This document shows positions 1-8,436 of a stretch of 64,000 nt of DNA, in pieces. The first letter of the stretch is position 1; each line of letters opens with the position of its first letter. Origin of the DNA: Chloroflexales bacterium ZM16-3 (lineage in GTDB: Bacteria > Chloroflexota > Chloroflexia > Chloroflexales > Chloroflexaceae); the NCBI GenBank assembly GCA_004138175.2, contig RYFE02000007.1, positions 62,001 to 126,000 of the forward strand, written 5' to 3'. Position numbers and translations under genes: made by a program. The notes beneath the pieces were generated by a model. That model did not search any database, had not been told where the DNA came from, and saw only the letters and a list, made by a program, of their open reading frames with translations.

Positions 1-2
1 CT

Positions 3-356
3 GATGTGAGCGCCCTGTACCATCGCCTAGAGGCCACCCACGCCCGTGGCGTCAGTCTGGGGGTCATCCTCACTGGCGACATGCCCTTCGATCTCGGCCA
101 GGTGGTGCGCCACCCTAAGCGCGAGACGGAGCTTCACCGCATGAAGGAGACCCTGATCGTCGTCTCCGATGAGTCGGAATTCCTGATCTCTAGCGGACAC
201 CAGATTACCACCGCCACTGTCACCACCAACGTCAACATGGTACTGCTCGCCCGCCAGTTTATCTGGATGGAACTGTTCGCCCAGCGGATCTTCGCCCGCC
301 TCGGCGACGACCTCATCCAAAAGCTCGACCCTGAGGATCAGCAGGTGCTGTATTAG
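3..356 (+). CDS. TrmB-family transcriptional regulator, C-terminal part (5' end outside window)
   Basis: The reading frame is open to the left edge, so only about the last 118 residues are visible and the true start lies upstream. The visible part looks like the C-terminal effector domain of TrmB-type (sugar-sensing, PF01978-like) regulators: a beta-rich stretch, a VSDESEFLIS segment, then an amphipathic helix and the closing RLGDDLIQKLDPEDQQVL segment typical of the family end. The HTH itself is not seen. It ends 39 bases before the metal ATPase start and may be co-transcribed with it, but heptamer repeats lie between. Family assignment rests on the C-terminal pattern only. Confidence 0.65.
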   Translation, partial: DVSALYHRLEATHARGVSLGVILTGDMPFDLGQVVRHPKRETELHRMKETLIVVSDESEFLISSGHQITTATVTTNVNMVLLARQFIWMELFAQRIFARLGDDLIQKLDPEDQQVLY

Positions 357-357
357 C

Positions 358-381
358 GCCATTGCAGATTGCAGATTGCCT
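358..381. repeat. Heptamer repeat, GATTGCA type
   Basis: About two and a half copies of ATTGCAG between the TrmB stop and the Shine-Dalgarno of the ATPase. It is the inverted form of the TGCAATC repeats near 14.3, 22.6, 43.3 and 63.5 kb and carries the same GCGCC flank. Confidence 0.7.
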
Positions 382-395
382 TGAGGAGGTTATAT

Positions 396-2327
396 ATGTC
401 TACGCTTTCCCACACACAGACCAAGGAGCGTCCTGGTTTGCGGCCGCAACTGAATGATGAGATTATTGAGCCGCTCTTTGTGGCTCTGACGCTGGCCGGG
501 ATCGCGGCCGGCCTGATAACCGAACAGCTCGGCGCACCGGCATGGGTACACCTGACGGTGAACTTGGTCACGTACTTCGTGGGCGGCTTCTACGCGGTGC
601 GCGCGATCATCGCGGCCTTGCGTGAGCGCACCATCGAGGTTGACCTGCTGATGGTGATCGCGGCCATCGGCGCGGCCTACGTGGACGCTTGGACCGAGGG
701 TGCCATCCTACTCTTCCTCTTCTCGCTGAGCAACGTGCTGCAGGGCTACGCGATGCGCCGCACCGAGCGGGCGATCTCGTCTCTGATGGAGCTGCGCCCC
801 GATACGGTGACGATCCGCCGCAACGAGCAGACCGTGGAGATGGCGCTTGATGAGGTGCAGGTGGGCGATGTGGTGCTGCTGCGCCCCGGCGACCGCGTGC
901 CCCTCGATGGGACGATCCAGCGCGGCAGCGCTAACTTCGATGAGTCGGCCATCACCGGCGAGTCGATGCCGGTGCAGCGAGGCGAGGGCGCGGCGGTGCT
1001 CGCCGGCACGCTCAACATCAACGGCGCGCTCGATATGCTGGTGACGAAGCCGGCCAGCGAGAGCACCCTGGCCCGGATTATCAACATGGTTAGCGAGGCC
1101 CAGTCCCGCAAGGCCAGCACCCAGAGCTTCCTCGACCGGGCCGAGCAGTACTACGCCATGGGCGTGATCGTCTCGGTGCTGCTCTTCATCACCCTGGTGC
1201 CGTCGATCTTCGGCGTGCCCTTCAGCGAGAACTTCTATCGGGGCATGGTGCTGCTCACTGTGGCATCGCCTTGCGCCCTGGTGATCAGCGTGCCGGCGGC
1301 CCTGCTCAGCGCGATCGCTAACGCCGCCCGCAAGGGTGTGCTCTTCAAGGGCGGCGCCCACTTGGAGGAGCTTAGCAAGGTTAAGGTTGTCGCCTTCGAC
1401 AAGACCGGCACGCTCACCTTTGGGCGCCCTGAGCTGACCGACGTGCTGCCTCAGCCCGGCGTGAGCGCGGAGGAACTGCTGTCCGCCGTGACCCGCGCCG
1501 AGCAGTCTAGTGAGCACCCGATCGCCCGCGCGATTATGAGCTACGCTGCCGCTCAGGGCGTTACCACTGCCGAGCCTGATCAGTTCTCCGCCGTGACCGG
1601 CATGGGCGTGCGGGCCAGCTGGGACGGTGAGGAGACCCTGGTCGGCACGCCGCGCCTGATGACCCAGGCCGGTATCGATGTCCCCGCCGAGATGCTGGCC
1701 GAGATGGACCGCCTGGCCGACGAGGGCCGTGGCACGGTGCTGCTGGCTCACCGTGGCAGCCGCTGGCTGGGTATGGTGACGGTGATGGACCGTGAGCGCC
1801 CCGATGCCGCCGAGAAGCTTATCTCTCTGCGCGCCGCCGGGATCGAGCGGGTAGTTATGCTCACCGGCGATAACGTCCGTGTCGCCGAGGCCATGGGCCG
1901 TCGCCTGGGGATCGACGAAGTACACGCGGGCCTCTTGCCCGAGGATAAGCTGCGCCTTGTCGAGGAGCTGGGTAAGAAGTATGGCCCGGTGGCCATGGTG
2001 GGTGATGGCGTGAATGATGCGCCGGCCCTGGCCGCCGCCTCCAGCGGGATCGCCATGGGCGCCGCAGGCACCGACGCCGCCCTGGAGACGGCCGACATCG
2101 TCCTGATGTCTGACGATCTGGGGGCCATTGGCTACGCCATCGGCCTCAGCAAGCGCACCCAGCGCGTCGTCTGGCAGAATATCGGCTTCGCAATGTCTGT
2201 GGTAGTGGTGCTGGTGATCACGACCCTGACGATTGGGGTGCCCCTGCCGCTCGGCGTGGTTGGCCACGAGGGCTCGACCATCCTGGTGGTGCTTAACGGC
2301 CTGCGTCTGCTGGCTCACCGGGGGTGA
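396..2327 (+). CDS. P1B-type heavy-metal-transporting ATPase, P1B-4-like (Co/Fe/Zn efflux)
   Basis: An integral-membrane ATPase of 643 residues expected to pump a divalent transition metal out of the cytoplasm. It shows the actuator TGES loop (about 186-189), the phosphorylated Asp335 in DKTGT, the SEHP motif of the N-domain (His374) and the GDGVND hinge (about 536). The transmembrane metal site is SPC (291-293) rather than CPC, and the last helix has HEGS near 624. Both are signatures of the P1B-4 subgroup (CoaT, CtpD, PfeT). There is no N-terminal HMA domain, as usual for that group. I chose ATG 396 because GAGGAGGT at 383-390 precedes it by five bases; a TTG nine codons upstream is less likely. 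The exact metal cannot be read from sequence. Confidence 0.93.
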   Translation: MSTLSHTQTKERPGLRPQLNDEIIEPLFVALTLAGIAAGLITEQLGAPAWVHLTVNLVTYFVGGFYAVRAIIAALRERTIEVDLLMVIAAIGAAYVDAWTEGAILLFLFSLSNVLQGYAMRRTERAISSLMELRPDTVTIRRNEQTVEMALDEVQVGDVVLLRPGDRVPLDGTIQRGSANFDESAITGESMPVQRGEGAAVLAGTLNINGALDMLVTKPASESTLARIINMVSEAQSRKASTQSFLDRAEQYYAMGVIVSVLLFITLVPSIFGVPFSENFYRGMVLLTVASPCALVISVPAALLSAIANAARKGVLFKGGAHLEELSKVKVVAFDKTGTLTFGRPELTDVLPQPGVSAEELLSAVTRAEQSSEHPIARAIMSYAAAQGVTTAEPDQFSAVTGMGVRASWDGEETLVGTPRLMTQAGIDVPAEMLAEMDRLADEGRGTVLLAHRGSRWLGMVTVMDRERPDAAEKLISLRAAGIERVVMLTGDNVRVAEAMGRRLGIDEVHAGLLPEDKLRLVEELGKKYGPVAMVGDGVNDAPALAAASSGIAMGAAGTDAALETADIVLMSDDLGAIGYAIGLSKRTQRVVWQNIGFAMSVVVVLVITTLTIGVPLPLGVVGHEGSTILVVLNGLRLLAHRG

Positions 2328-2390
2328 GCGCTGGGTTCCCGCCCTGAAACCAATACGGTACGAATAAGCGATTCGTGCGCCAGCCTTGCC

Positions 2391-2443
2391 CCCTATCCCC
2401 CAGCCTCCGCTCCTCTTGAGGGCGCGGGGGCTGGGGGATAGGG
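2391..2443. terminator. Long inverted repeat after the metal ATPase
   Basis: Perfect 15-bp arms (2391-2405 and 2429-2443) around a 23-base loop. No T-tract follows, so it is a transcript-end hairpin of uncertain type. Confidence 0.5.
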
Positions 2444-2474
2444 CTGCGCGGCGGTACATTCCTTAGTCTTACGG

Positions 2475-2480
2475 TATAAT
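2475..2480 (+). promoter_or_regulatory. -10 element TATAAT directly before a GTG start
   Basis: A consensus -10 hexamer ends six bases before the GTG at 2487, so transcription would begin at or next to the start codon and give a leaderless mRNA. No convincing -35 is visible. Confidence 0.5.
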
Positions 2481-2486
2481 CGCGGC

Positions 2487-5024
2487 GTGGCACGCTCTAT
2501 CATCCTGATCATGTTCGCCATCGCCCTGGCGCTGCTGCTGCGTGCGGCACCGGCCATGGCGGTAGATCTCGGCGCGCCCGGCGACTCACGCTTTGTCTGG
2601 GGCTTCTACGAGGCTGAGACCGGCGAGGGTGCCACGTTTCGCTGGAGCGGCCCGAAGGCCCGCCTGCTGCTCCACGGGGTGCCGCCTGGGCCGGCCATCC
2701 TCAGCTTGCGCCTGAGCGGCGAGCGCCTGGTAGCGCAGGGTGCGCCTCGTGTGGCCCTCGCTCGCGAAAGCTCAACCTTTGCGGCCTTCGATGTCGTCCC
2801 CGGATGGCGAGTCTATCAGGTTCTGCTGCCCCCCGGCGCGCTGACGGATACGGCTGGCGTAGCCCTACCCCTCGCCCTCCAGACCGGGGTGAGCGTCCCC
2901 GGCGCTGATGACGATGGCCGCGATTACCGCGCCCTCGGCCTGCCCCTCGACTGGCTTGGCCTCGCGCCCCTTGGCGGCATGGCTGGCCCGCTTATGCGGA
3001 CGCTCTGGCTCTCATGGGCGCTGGCCCTGCTCACCTGGGCCGCCGCCCGCCTGGACTCCATCCTGCTGCCACACCGCGCCGGCCACCCGCTGCGGATCGC
3101 TACCCTGGAGGTGGTCGCCGCCGTTGGGTTGCTCGCTTGGGCCGCTCGCGATCCCTATGGCATGGCGTGGGCGATTCCGCCGCTGCCCTGGGCGCTCGGG
3201 CTAGGCACCGTGTTGCTGTTCGCCGAGCCGCTGCTGGCCGCCCGATCACGCCTGCGCCTAGACATCGACCGGCGCTGGTGGGCCGTGGCTGGATTGGCAA
3301 TCCTCGTCCTCGCCCAGGGGTTGCTGAACTCCCATCTCGCTGTTGGTGCCGGGGTCGCTCTGGTGCTCGTTGGGCTGCTCATCTTGCTGGCCGCCCCGCA
3401 GGGGCTGGGCCGAGGTCTCTGGCTGCCCCCCGCCACAACCATCCCGCGCTGCGCCGCTATGGCAATCCTTGGAGCAATCGTTCTGCTGGCGCTGGCCCTG
3501 CGCCTCTACCAAATCGACGCGCTACCCTTCGGCTTCTGGCGTGACGAGGCCCGCCACGGGCTCACCGCCCTGCATATGGCCGCCGACCCGTCCTATCGTC
3601 CGGTCTATGTCACCGATCTGCGCGTGCAGCTGCCTGGGCTTGGGCTTGCCCCCTTCGCCGTGGCCCTCCAGCTGCTCGGCGTGCATATCTGGACGATGCG
3701 GCTGGTGACGGCGGCCGCCGGGGCGCTCACCGCCCTGCCGGTCTATGCGCTGCTGAGCAGGCTGGCAACAACGGCGGAGGGAGAAGTTCCGCCTGCACGC
3801 GGACTCGGGCTCCTCGCCGCCCTATTAGTGGCGATCTCTAGCTGGCAGATCACGATTAGCCGCTTCTCTTTCCCCACGATCTTCGAGCCGTTGCTTACCT
3901 GGACTGGTCTCTGGCTCTTCGACCGCGCCCTGCGCCCCGCCGACGGTCGCGCATCGCGGCCTCTGGCAATCGCCCTGAGCGGCGGGCTGGCCGGGGTCTG
4001 CTTTGGCGTGGCCGCCCAGACCTACCATATCGGCAGGTTTGCGCCGGTGATGGGTGGGCTGCTGGCGCTGGCCGTGCTGATCGAGCGACGGGCATGGAGG
4101 CGCTGGCTACTGGCTGTGCTGCCGGCCGCCCTCGGCTGCCTGCTCGTCCTCGCCCCGCTGGTCAGCTACGCGCTGCGCCAGCCGGATGACTTTAACGTGC
4201 GGGTCGGCGCGGTCTTTGCGCTCGATGAAGGGAGCCGTCAGGGCCGGGCCCCCCTGTCCGTCCTTGACGATAGCTTGAGCCGCCACCTCCTGATGTTCAA
4301 TGTTCAGGGTGACATGAATGGGCGGCACTACGCGCCCGGTTTCCCCATGCTCGATTATGTGACTGGGCTGGTCTTCCTGCTGGGGATGGCTGCGCTGCTG
4401 CGCCGAATAGCCAACTGGCGCAGCCTGTTCCTGCTAGCAGCACTTGGCCTCGGGCTGCTGCCCAGCGTGCTGACGGTCGACTCGCCCCACGGCATGCGCG
4501 CCTTCGAGGCCGCGCCCCTGTCCTGCGCCATCGCCGCCCTCGGCCTGTTTGAGCTGCTGCGTATGCTGCGCCCCGAGGGCACACGCCAGAGTCGCCCGCT
4601 GATCTGGGGTACGTCCGTGGCCCTCGCCCTCGCCCTCGGCCTAAATACATGGCTCTACTTCGGGATGATGGTGTCAGACCCCTCTGTCTTCCAGAGTTTC
4701 TATATGGTGCAGAGCCGTATGGGGGTGTATGTACAGGATGCTCAGGCCAGCCGGGGAGCCGGGCGGATCTTCGTGCCGACAAAGATCGCCGAGAATGAGA
4801 CCTTTCGCTACCTGAGCTACGGAGTGGCGGTGGAATTGTTCGACGGTGCGACCCTGTCATCGCCGCCGCAGTCGGGCGACCGCTTTGTGCTCTCGGGGTA
4901 CGAGATCGCGGCGGAGCTTGCTGACCTGGCACCCTACCTCGGCCCTAGCCCGCTGCCCCTGGAGGTGGGGTCGGCCTTCCCCGACAACCGAGGGCCGACC
5001 TTTGTTGTGTACCAGGTGCCGTAG
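2487..5024 (+). CDS. Glycosyltransferase family 39-like membrane protein
   Basis: An 845-residue polytopic protein of the ArnT/PMT-like (GT39) type, which uses polyprenyl-phosphate sugars on the outer face of the membrane. It opens with a signal-like hydrophobic stretch (AMA at about 23-25), followed by a roughly 130-residue soluble region that looks beta-rich, then about a dozen hydrophobic segments. The first large loop carries WRDEA with Asp353-Glu354, matching the catalytic acidic pair of the family. A C-terminal soluble stretch of about 130 residues follows the last helices. The GTG start lies six bases downstream of TATAAT. It converges on the next gene, and both stops lie in a degenerate CCGTAG/CTACGG palindrome. 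Sugar and acceptor are unknown. Confidence 0.8.
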   Translation: MARSIILIMFAIALALLLRAAPAMAVDLGAPGDSRFVWGFYEAETGEGATFRWSGPKARLLLHGVPPGPAILSLRLSGERLVAQGAPRVALARESSTFAAFDVVPGWRVYQVLLPPGALTDTAGVALPLALQTGVSVPGADDDGRDYRALGLPLDWLGLAPLGGMAGPLMRTLWLSWALALLTWAAARLDSILLPHRAGHPLRIATLEVVAAVGLLAWAARDPYGMAWAIPPLPWALGLGTVLLFAEPLLAARSRLRLDIDRRWWAVAGLAILVLAQGLLNSHLAVGAGVALVLVGLLILLAAPQGLGRGLWLPPATTIPRCAAMAILGAIVLLALALRLYQIDALPFGFWRDEARHGLTALHMAADPSYRPVYVTDLRVQLPGLGLAPFAVALQLLGVHIWTMRLVTAAAGALTALPVYALLSRLATTAEGEVPPARGLGLLAALLVAISSWQITISRFSFPTIFEPLLTWTGLWLFDRALRPADGRASRPLAIALSGGLAGVCFGVAAQTYHIGRFAPVMGGLLALAVLIERRAWRRWLLAVLPAALGCLLVLAPLVSYALRQPDDFNVRVGAVFALDEGSRQGRAPLSVLDDSLSRHLLMFNVQGDMNGRHYAPGFPMLDYVTGLVFLLGMAALLRRIANWRSLFLLAALGLGLLPSVLTVDSPHGMRAFEAAPLSCAIAALGLFELLRMLRPEGTRQSRPLIWGTSVALALALGLNTWLYFGMMVSDPSVFQSFYMVQSRMGVYVQDAQASRGAGRIFVPTKIAENETFRYLSYGVAVELFDGATLSSPPQSGDRFVLSGYEIAAELADLAPYLGPSPLPLEVGSAFPDNRGPTFVVYQVP

Positions 5025-5049
5025 AAGCGCGGCGTGACGCGCCCCTACG
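5020..5049. repeat. Degenerate palindrome holding both convergent stop codons
   Basis: The ends are CCGTAG and CTACGG. The TAG of the upstream gene and the TAG of the opposing gene occupy symmetric positions. It is a decayed version of the perfect GTAGGGGCG palindromes at 38.9 and 61.2 kb. Confidence 0.55.
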
Positions 5050-8000
5050 GATTGTCTGCTGTGATCCCCCCGAACTGCACGCCCACAGATCGCTGGTCGG
5101 TCTGCTGCGAGTCCTCGGCGGCGGGCACCCACGCCTCGCTGGTGATCCGCAGCAGCAGGGTTCCGCCAGGGGCGGGCGGCAGTGCGGCCGGGTCGAGGTG
5201 TACGGTGTACTCCGCCAGATCGCCCGCCACTTCCTGGCAGCCCAGATCCACCGCCGCGTCGGACACCTGCGGCCAGACCCCGTCCTCGGGCTGCGCCGAG
5301 AGGCACACCCTGGCAGGGCCGAGGTGCGCCGGCCGCTCGCCAGCGGCCAGGGTTAGGCGCAAGGTCTGCGGGGCTGCATCGGCCTGCCATGCCAGGCGCA
5401 GCAGCGCATCGCCGTTCGTCCAGGCGTAGCGGCTGCCGTCGGCGCGGGACTCGGGCCGGTAGAACCCGCCCACCTGGGCCACAAAGTCGTCGGGTGTGAG
5501 GGGTAGCCGGGCTGTGTCCAGCACGCCGGGGGTGGACGGCAGCGCCCGGTAGATCTGGAAGGGCAGCGTCAGCCGTGCGACATTGCGCGGCTTCTGGCTG
5601 GTGAGCTGCTCAAACTCGGGGATGTCGAGCGCAAAGCCACCGGCTGGATCCAGCCGGAAGCCCGGCAGGGCGAAGCTGGCCCCGCTGGCGCTCAGCAGCA
5701 GGTAGACTTCGCGGCCCTGTGACTGCCAGCGCGCCACCTCGGCGGCCAGTGCGTCGGCGTAAGCCCCGGGCTGGCTGCTCTTCACCGTGAAGGCGTCCAG
5801 GCCATAGGTGAAGCGCAGGGGCGTGGCCACCAGATCCGGTATATCGCGGGCGTCCGACCAGATCGGGGCACCGCCGCGCATCAGCAGCACATCCCGCCCC
5901 GGCGTAAACTTCGCCGCCGCCGCATCGAGCTGCCCCAGCGCCCCGGCATACTCGACGTGCCGGTAGATCGGCTGGTTGGTGACGATGAAGAATGCCAGCT
6001 GCAAAATGCAAAATGCAAAAGCCGCACTGTAAAGCGCTATGCCGAGCAACTTTGCAGTTTGCATTTTCAATTTTGCATTCTGCGCGAGCGCAGCGAGCGC
6101 GTACGCCATCCCCAGGCTCAGGGCCGGGTAGGCGATCGGCACGAAGCGGCGCAGGATGTAGATGTACGTCTGGTCGGAGGTGCCGTAGGTCTGGCGCACA
6201 AAGTAGTAGGTGCCGATGAAGGAGATCGTCAGGAAGAGCCAGGATGCTCGGCCAAAGCCGCGCCGCCACCAGAGGACGTAGCCCGCCACGCCGAGGATGA
6301 TGCCCAGGGGCGAGAGGTACCATCCCACGCGCACCATGTTCGCCAGGGGGATGGTCTCTTTGTTCTGGAGCGGCGCGGGCGCCGAGGTTAGCGTCGATGG
6401 GTCGGTCATCAGCCGCTGCCACCAGCTCATGGGCTTGAACTCGTTGTACCAGAGGATAACCGGCAGGTGGATGGGCGCGCCGATATAGCCCTGGAGCCGC
6501 AGCCAGTTGCTAGTCTGGTTCGAGAAGGGACCCTGCCAGGGGCCGCGCTCGGCGGCCAGGCGCGCGCGCTGCTCCTTGGTGGCGGCGAGATCGGGCTGAG
6601 AGAACCAGTAGGGGCCGGGCTGCATCACCACGCCGGCCATAGTGTGCGCCTCATCGGGGGTCAGGCGGCCGGAGCGCACGTCGCCCGCAACCAGGGCCGG
6701 GTCGCGGGTGAGCGGGTCGCTCCAGCCACCGCGCGTGTTGAAGAGCAGGTCGGCGTCGATGATCTGCGGGCGCACCAGGTAGGCATAGCCAGCCAGCAGC
6801 AGCACCCCGGCCATCACAAGGCGAATAAGCAGCGTGCGCCGGGCGATCAGGTACCCCTCGGCGCGATGTAGCAGGTTGCTGCGCCAGCGCAGGGCAAGCA
6901 GCCCGCCGACGGCCAGCGCTAGGGCGATGAGCTCAAGGGCCAGGCGACCGGGCCGGGCCAGGGCGCTGTGGGCCAGGTAGTCGGCGCGCAGCGTGTCGGT
7001 GAGGAAGGGCAGGCTCAGCAGCGAGATGATCGCCGAGTCCATCAGCCGGTCGTGGCCAGTGTCGAAGAGGTAAGCCCGCGCGATCAGGGCGATATGCAGG
7101 CCAGCGTGGAGCAGCATCGCGCCCATGCCGAGGGCCATCAGGGTCTGCGGGCGGCCCCAGCGTCGGCTCACCCAGCAGTAGAGCAGGTAGGCGAGCACCG
7201 GCCCGAGCAGGAAGAAGTCCAGGCGGGCCAGCGCCACCTGCCCAATCGCCACCCCCACCATAATCGCCGGTAGGAACGGGCCAACGTGCCCGCCCGCGCC
7301 CGCGCCCGGCCCGCGCCCGGCCCGCGCCCGACTCCTGACTCCCGACTCCCGACTCCCGACTCCCGACTCCCGACTCCCGACTCCCGACTCCCCGTCATCC
7401 ATCTGCATCTTCGCAAAGAAGTACAGCCCGGCCCAGATCAGAAACTGCGCCGCCGTCTCGGCGGTGGAGTAGCGGGCGAACCAGACCTGCACACCGTTGA
7501 GTGAGAGGAAGAGGAAGGCCAGCATGCCAACCCCCGGCCCGGCCAGGCGACGGCCGAGCATGCCCACGCCCCATGCCCCGAGCACCGCCAGTAGGCCGGG
7601 GGCGAACAGGCCCAGCTGCGGGCCACCGACGGCAGCCAGCAGGGCGATCCAGGCCGGCAGCAGATGCAGCCCCTGGGGGACAACCTTGCCGATATCCAGA
7701 TCGCCCTCGTAGATCAGGAAGCCCGCCGCGCGCAGCCGCGTGGCGATGTAGCGAACTCTCGGCTGGCCGATCAGGAAGTTTGAGATCGCCTGCTTGGCCG
7801 GCTCGGCCACCGTCGGGTCGGTTGACTCCGCATCGCGGCCGATCTCGGCCAGCAGCGGGTCAGTTTGCACGAGCGACCCGGTGCGGGCGATCGCCAGCCC
7901 AGTGTTCGCGTACACCCCCGCATCACGCACCCCCAGCAGCACCTGGAAGGGCTGGGCGGCCAGGAAGAGGGAGATCAGGCCGATGACGATAAACCCGAGC

Positions 8001-8329
8001 AGCTCTAGCGGGAGCCGGGAGTCGGGAGTCGGGAGTCGGGAGTCGGGAGTCGGGAGTCCGACTCCTGACTCCCGACTCCTGACTCCCCGCATCCACAGCC
8101 CCACAGACGCCGCCAGCGTGATCGCCAGGTGCAGCCAGAGGCTAAAGGCGCCGATCTCAGCCAGGAGCAGCGACAGCCAGCCGCTCCACAGCGCCGAGAT
8201 GACCACCCGCTCATAGTGGCGCTCCAGCAGGTCGGCGGAGGACTCATGCAGGGCGCGGCCAAGCGACCAGCCGGGCAGGTAGAGCAGCAGCGGCGCGGCC
8301 AGCAGAATGAGCAGCACAGATACCAACAT
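5045..8329 (-). CDS. Large polytopic membrane protein, glycosyltransferase-like, with in-frame heptamer repeat insertions
   Basis: A 1094-residue protein with many hydrophobic segments in the first two thirds and a soluble C-terminal region of about 300 residues. General architecture (helix bundle, then a beta-rich domain) and its neighbours suggest a GT39/GT-C-like enzyme, but I see no clear catalytic Asp/Glu motif, so no function is assigned. At about residues 80-106 and 312-333 the chain is replaced by runs of GSRESGV or TPDSRLP. These are translations of the 7-base GGGAGTC repeat, which stays in frame because three units make seven codons. The inserts fall in loops between hydrophobic segments. 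The ATG lacks a strong Shine-Dalgarno. Confidence 0.75.
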   Translation of the reverse strand: MLVSVLLILLAAPLLLYLPGWSLGRALHESSADLLERHYERVVISALWSGWLSLLLAEIGAFSLWLHLAITLAASVGLWMRGVRSRESGVGLPTPDSRLPTPDSRLPLELLGFIVIGLISLFLAAQPFQVLLGVRDAGVYANTGLAIARTGSLVQTDPLLAEIGRDAESTDPTVAEPAKQAISNFLIGQPRVRYIATRLRAAGFLIYEGDLDIGKVVPQGLHLLPAWIALLAAVGGPQLGLFAPGLLAVLGAWGVGMLGRRLAGPGVGMLAFLFLSLNGVQVWFARYSTAETAAQFLIWAGLYFFAKMQMDDGESGVGSRESGVGSRESGVRSRARAGRGPGAGAGGHVGPFLPAIMVGVAIGQVALARLDFFLLGPVLAYLLYCWVSRRWGRPQTLMALGMGAMLLHAGLHIALIARAYLFDTGHDRLMDSAIISLLSLPFLTDTLRADYLAHSALARPGRLALELIALALAVGGLLALRWRSNLLHRAEGYLIARRTLLIRLVMAGVLLLAGYAYLVRPQIIDADLLFNTRGGWSDPLTRDPALVAGDVRSGRLTPDEAHTMAGVVMQPGPYWFSQPDLAATKEQRARLAAERGPWQGPFSNQTSNWLRLQGYIGAPIHLPVILWYNEFKPMSWWQRLMTDPSTLTSAPAPLQNKETIPLANMVRVGWYLSPLGIILGVAGYVLWWRRGFGRASWLFLTISFIGTYYFVRQTYGTSDQTYIYILRRFVPIAYPALSLGMAYALAALAQNAKLKMQTAKLLGIALYSAAFAFCILQLAFFIVTNQPIYRHVEYAGALGQLDAAAAKFTPGRDVLLMRGGAPIWSDARDIPDLVATPLRFTYGLDAFTVKSSQPGAYADALAAEVARWQSQGREVYLLLSASGASFALPGFRLDPAGGFALDIPEFEQLTSQKPRNVARLTLPFQIYRALPSTPGVLDTARLPLTPDDFVAQVGGFYRPESRADGSRYAWTNGDALLRLAWQADAAPQTLRLTLAAGERPAHLGPARVCLSAQPEDGVWPQVSDAAVDLGCQEVAGDLAEYTVHLDPAALPPAPGGTLLLRITSEAWVPAAEDSQQTDQRSVGVQFGGITADNP
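7330..7393. repeat. (GACTCCC)n heptamer array inside a coding region
   Basis: About nine tandem units, the second slightly varied (CTGACTC), translated in frame in the minus-strand membrane protein. Confidence 0.9.
8017..8087. repeat. Inverted heptamer arrays (GGGAGTC)6 and (GACTCCC)n inside a coding region
   Basis: Six exact GGGAGTC units (8017-8058) are followed at once by about four complementary units, so the DNA or RNA can fold into a long hairpin within the open frame. Confidence 0.9.
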
Positions 8330-8436
8330 AGAGAGCAGTTCGTAGGGACGCAGCGTGATGCGGCCAATAAGGCAAGATCTCAGGTTACTTCACAGCTTGT
8401 GGCGACACATCTGAATGCATGGTTCGCCACCTGCAA

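Noticed and set aside
708-2459. Long minus-strand open frame opposite the metal ATPase
   Set aside because: It is a GC-rich shadow: His/Gly/Arg-rich with no domain, while the plus strand has all ATPase motifs.
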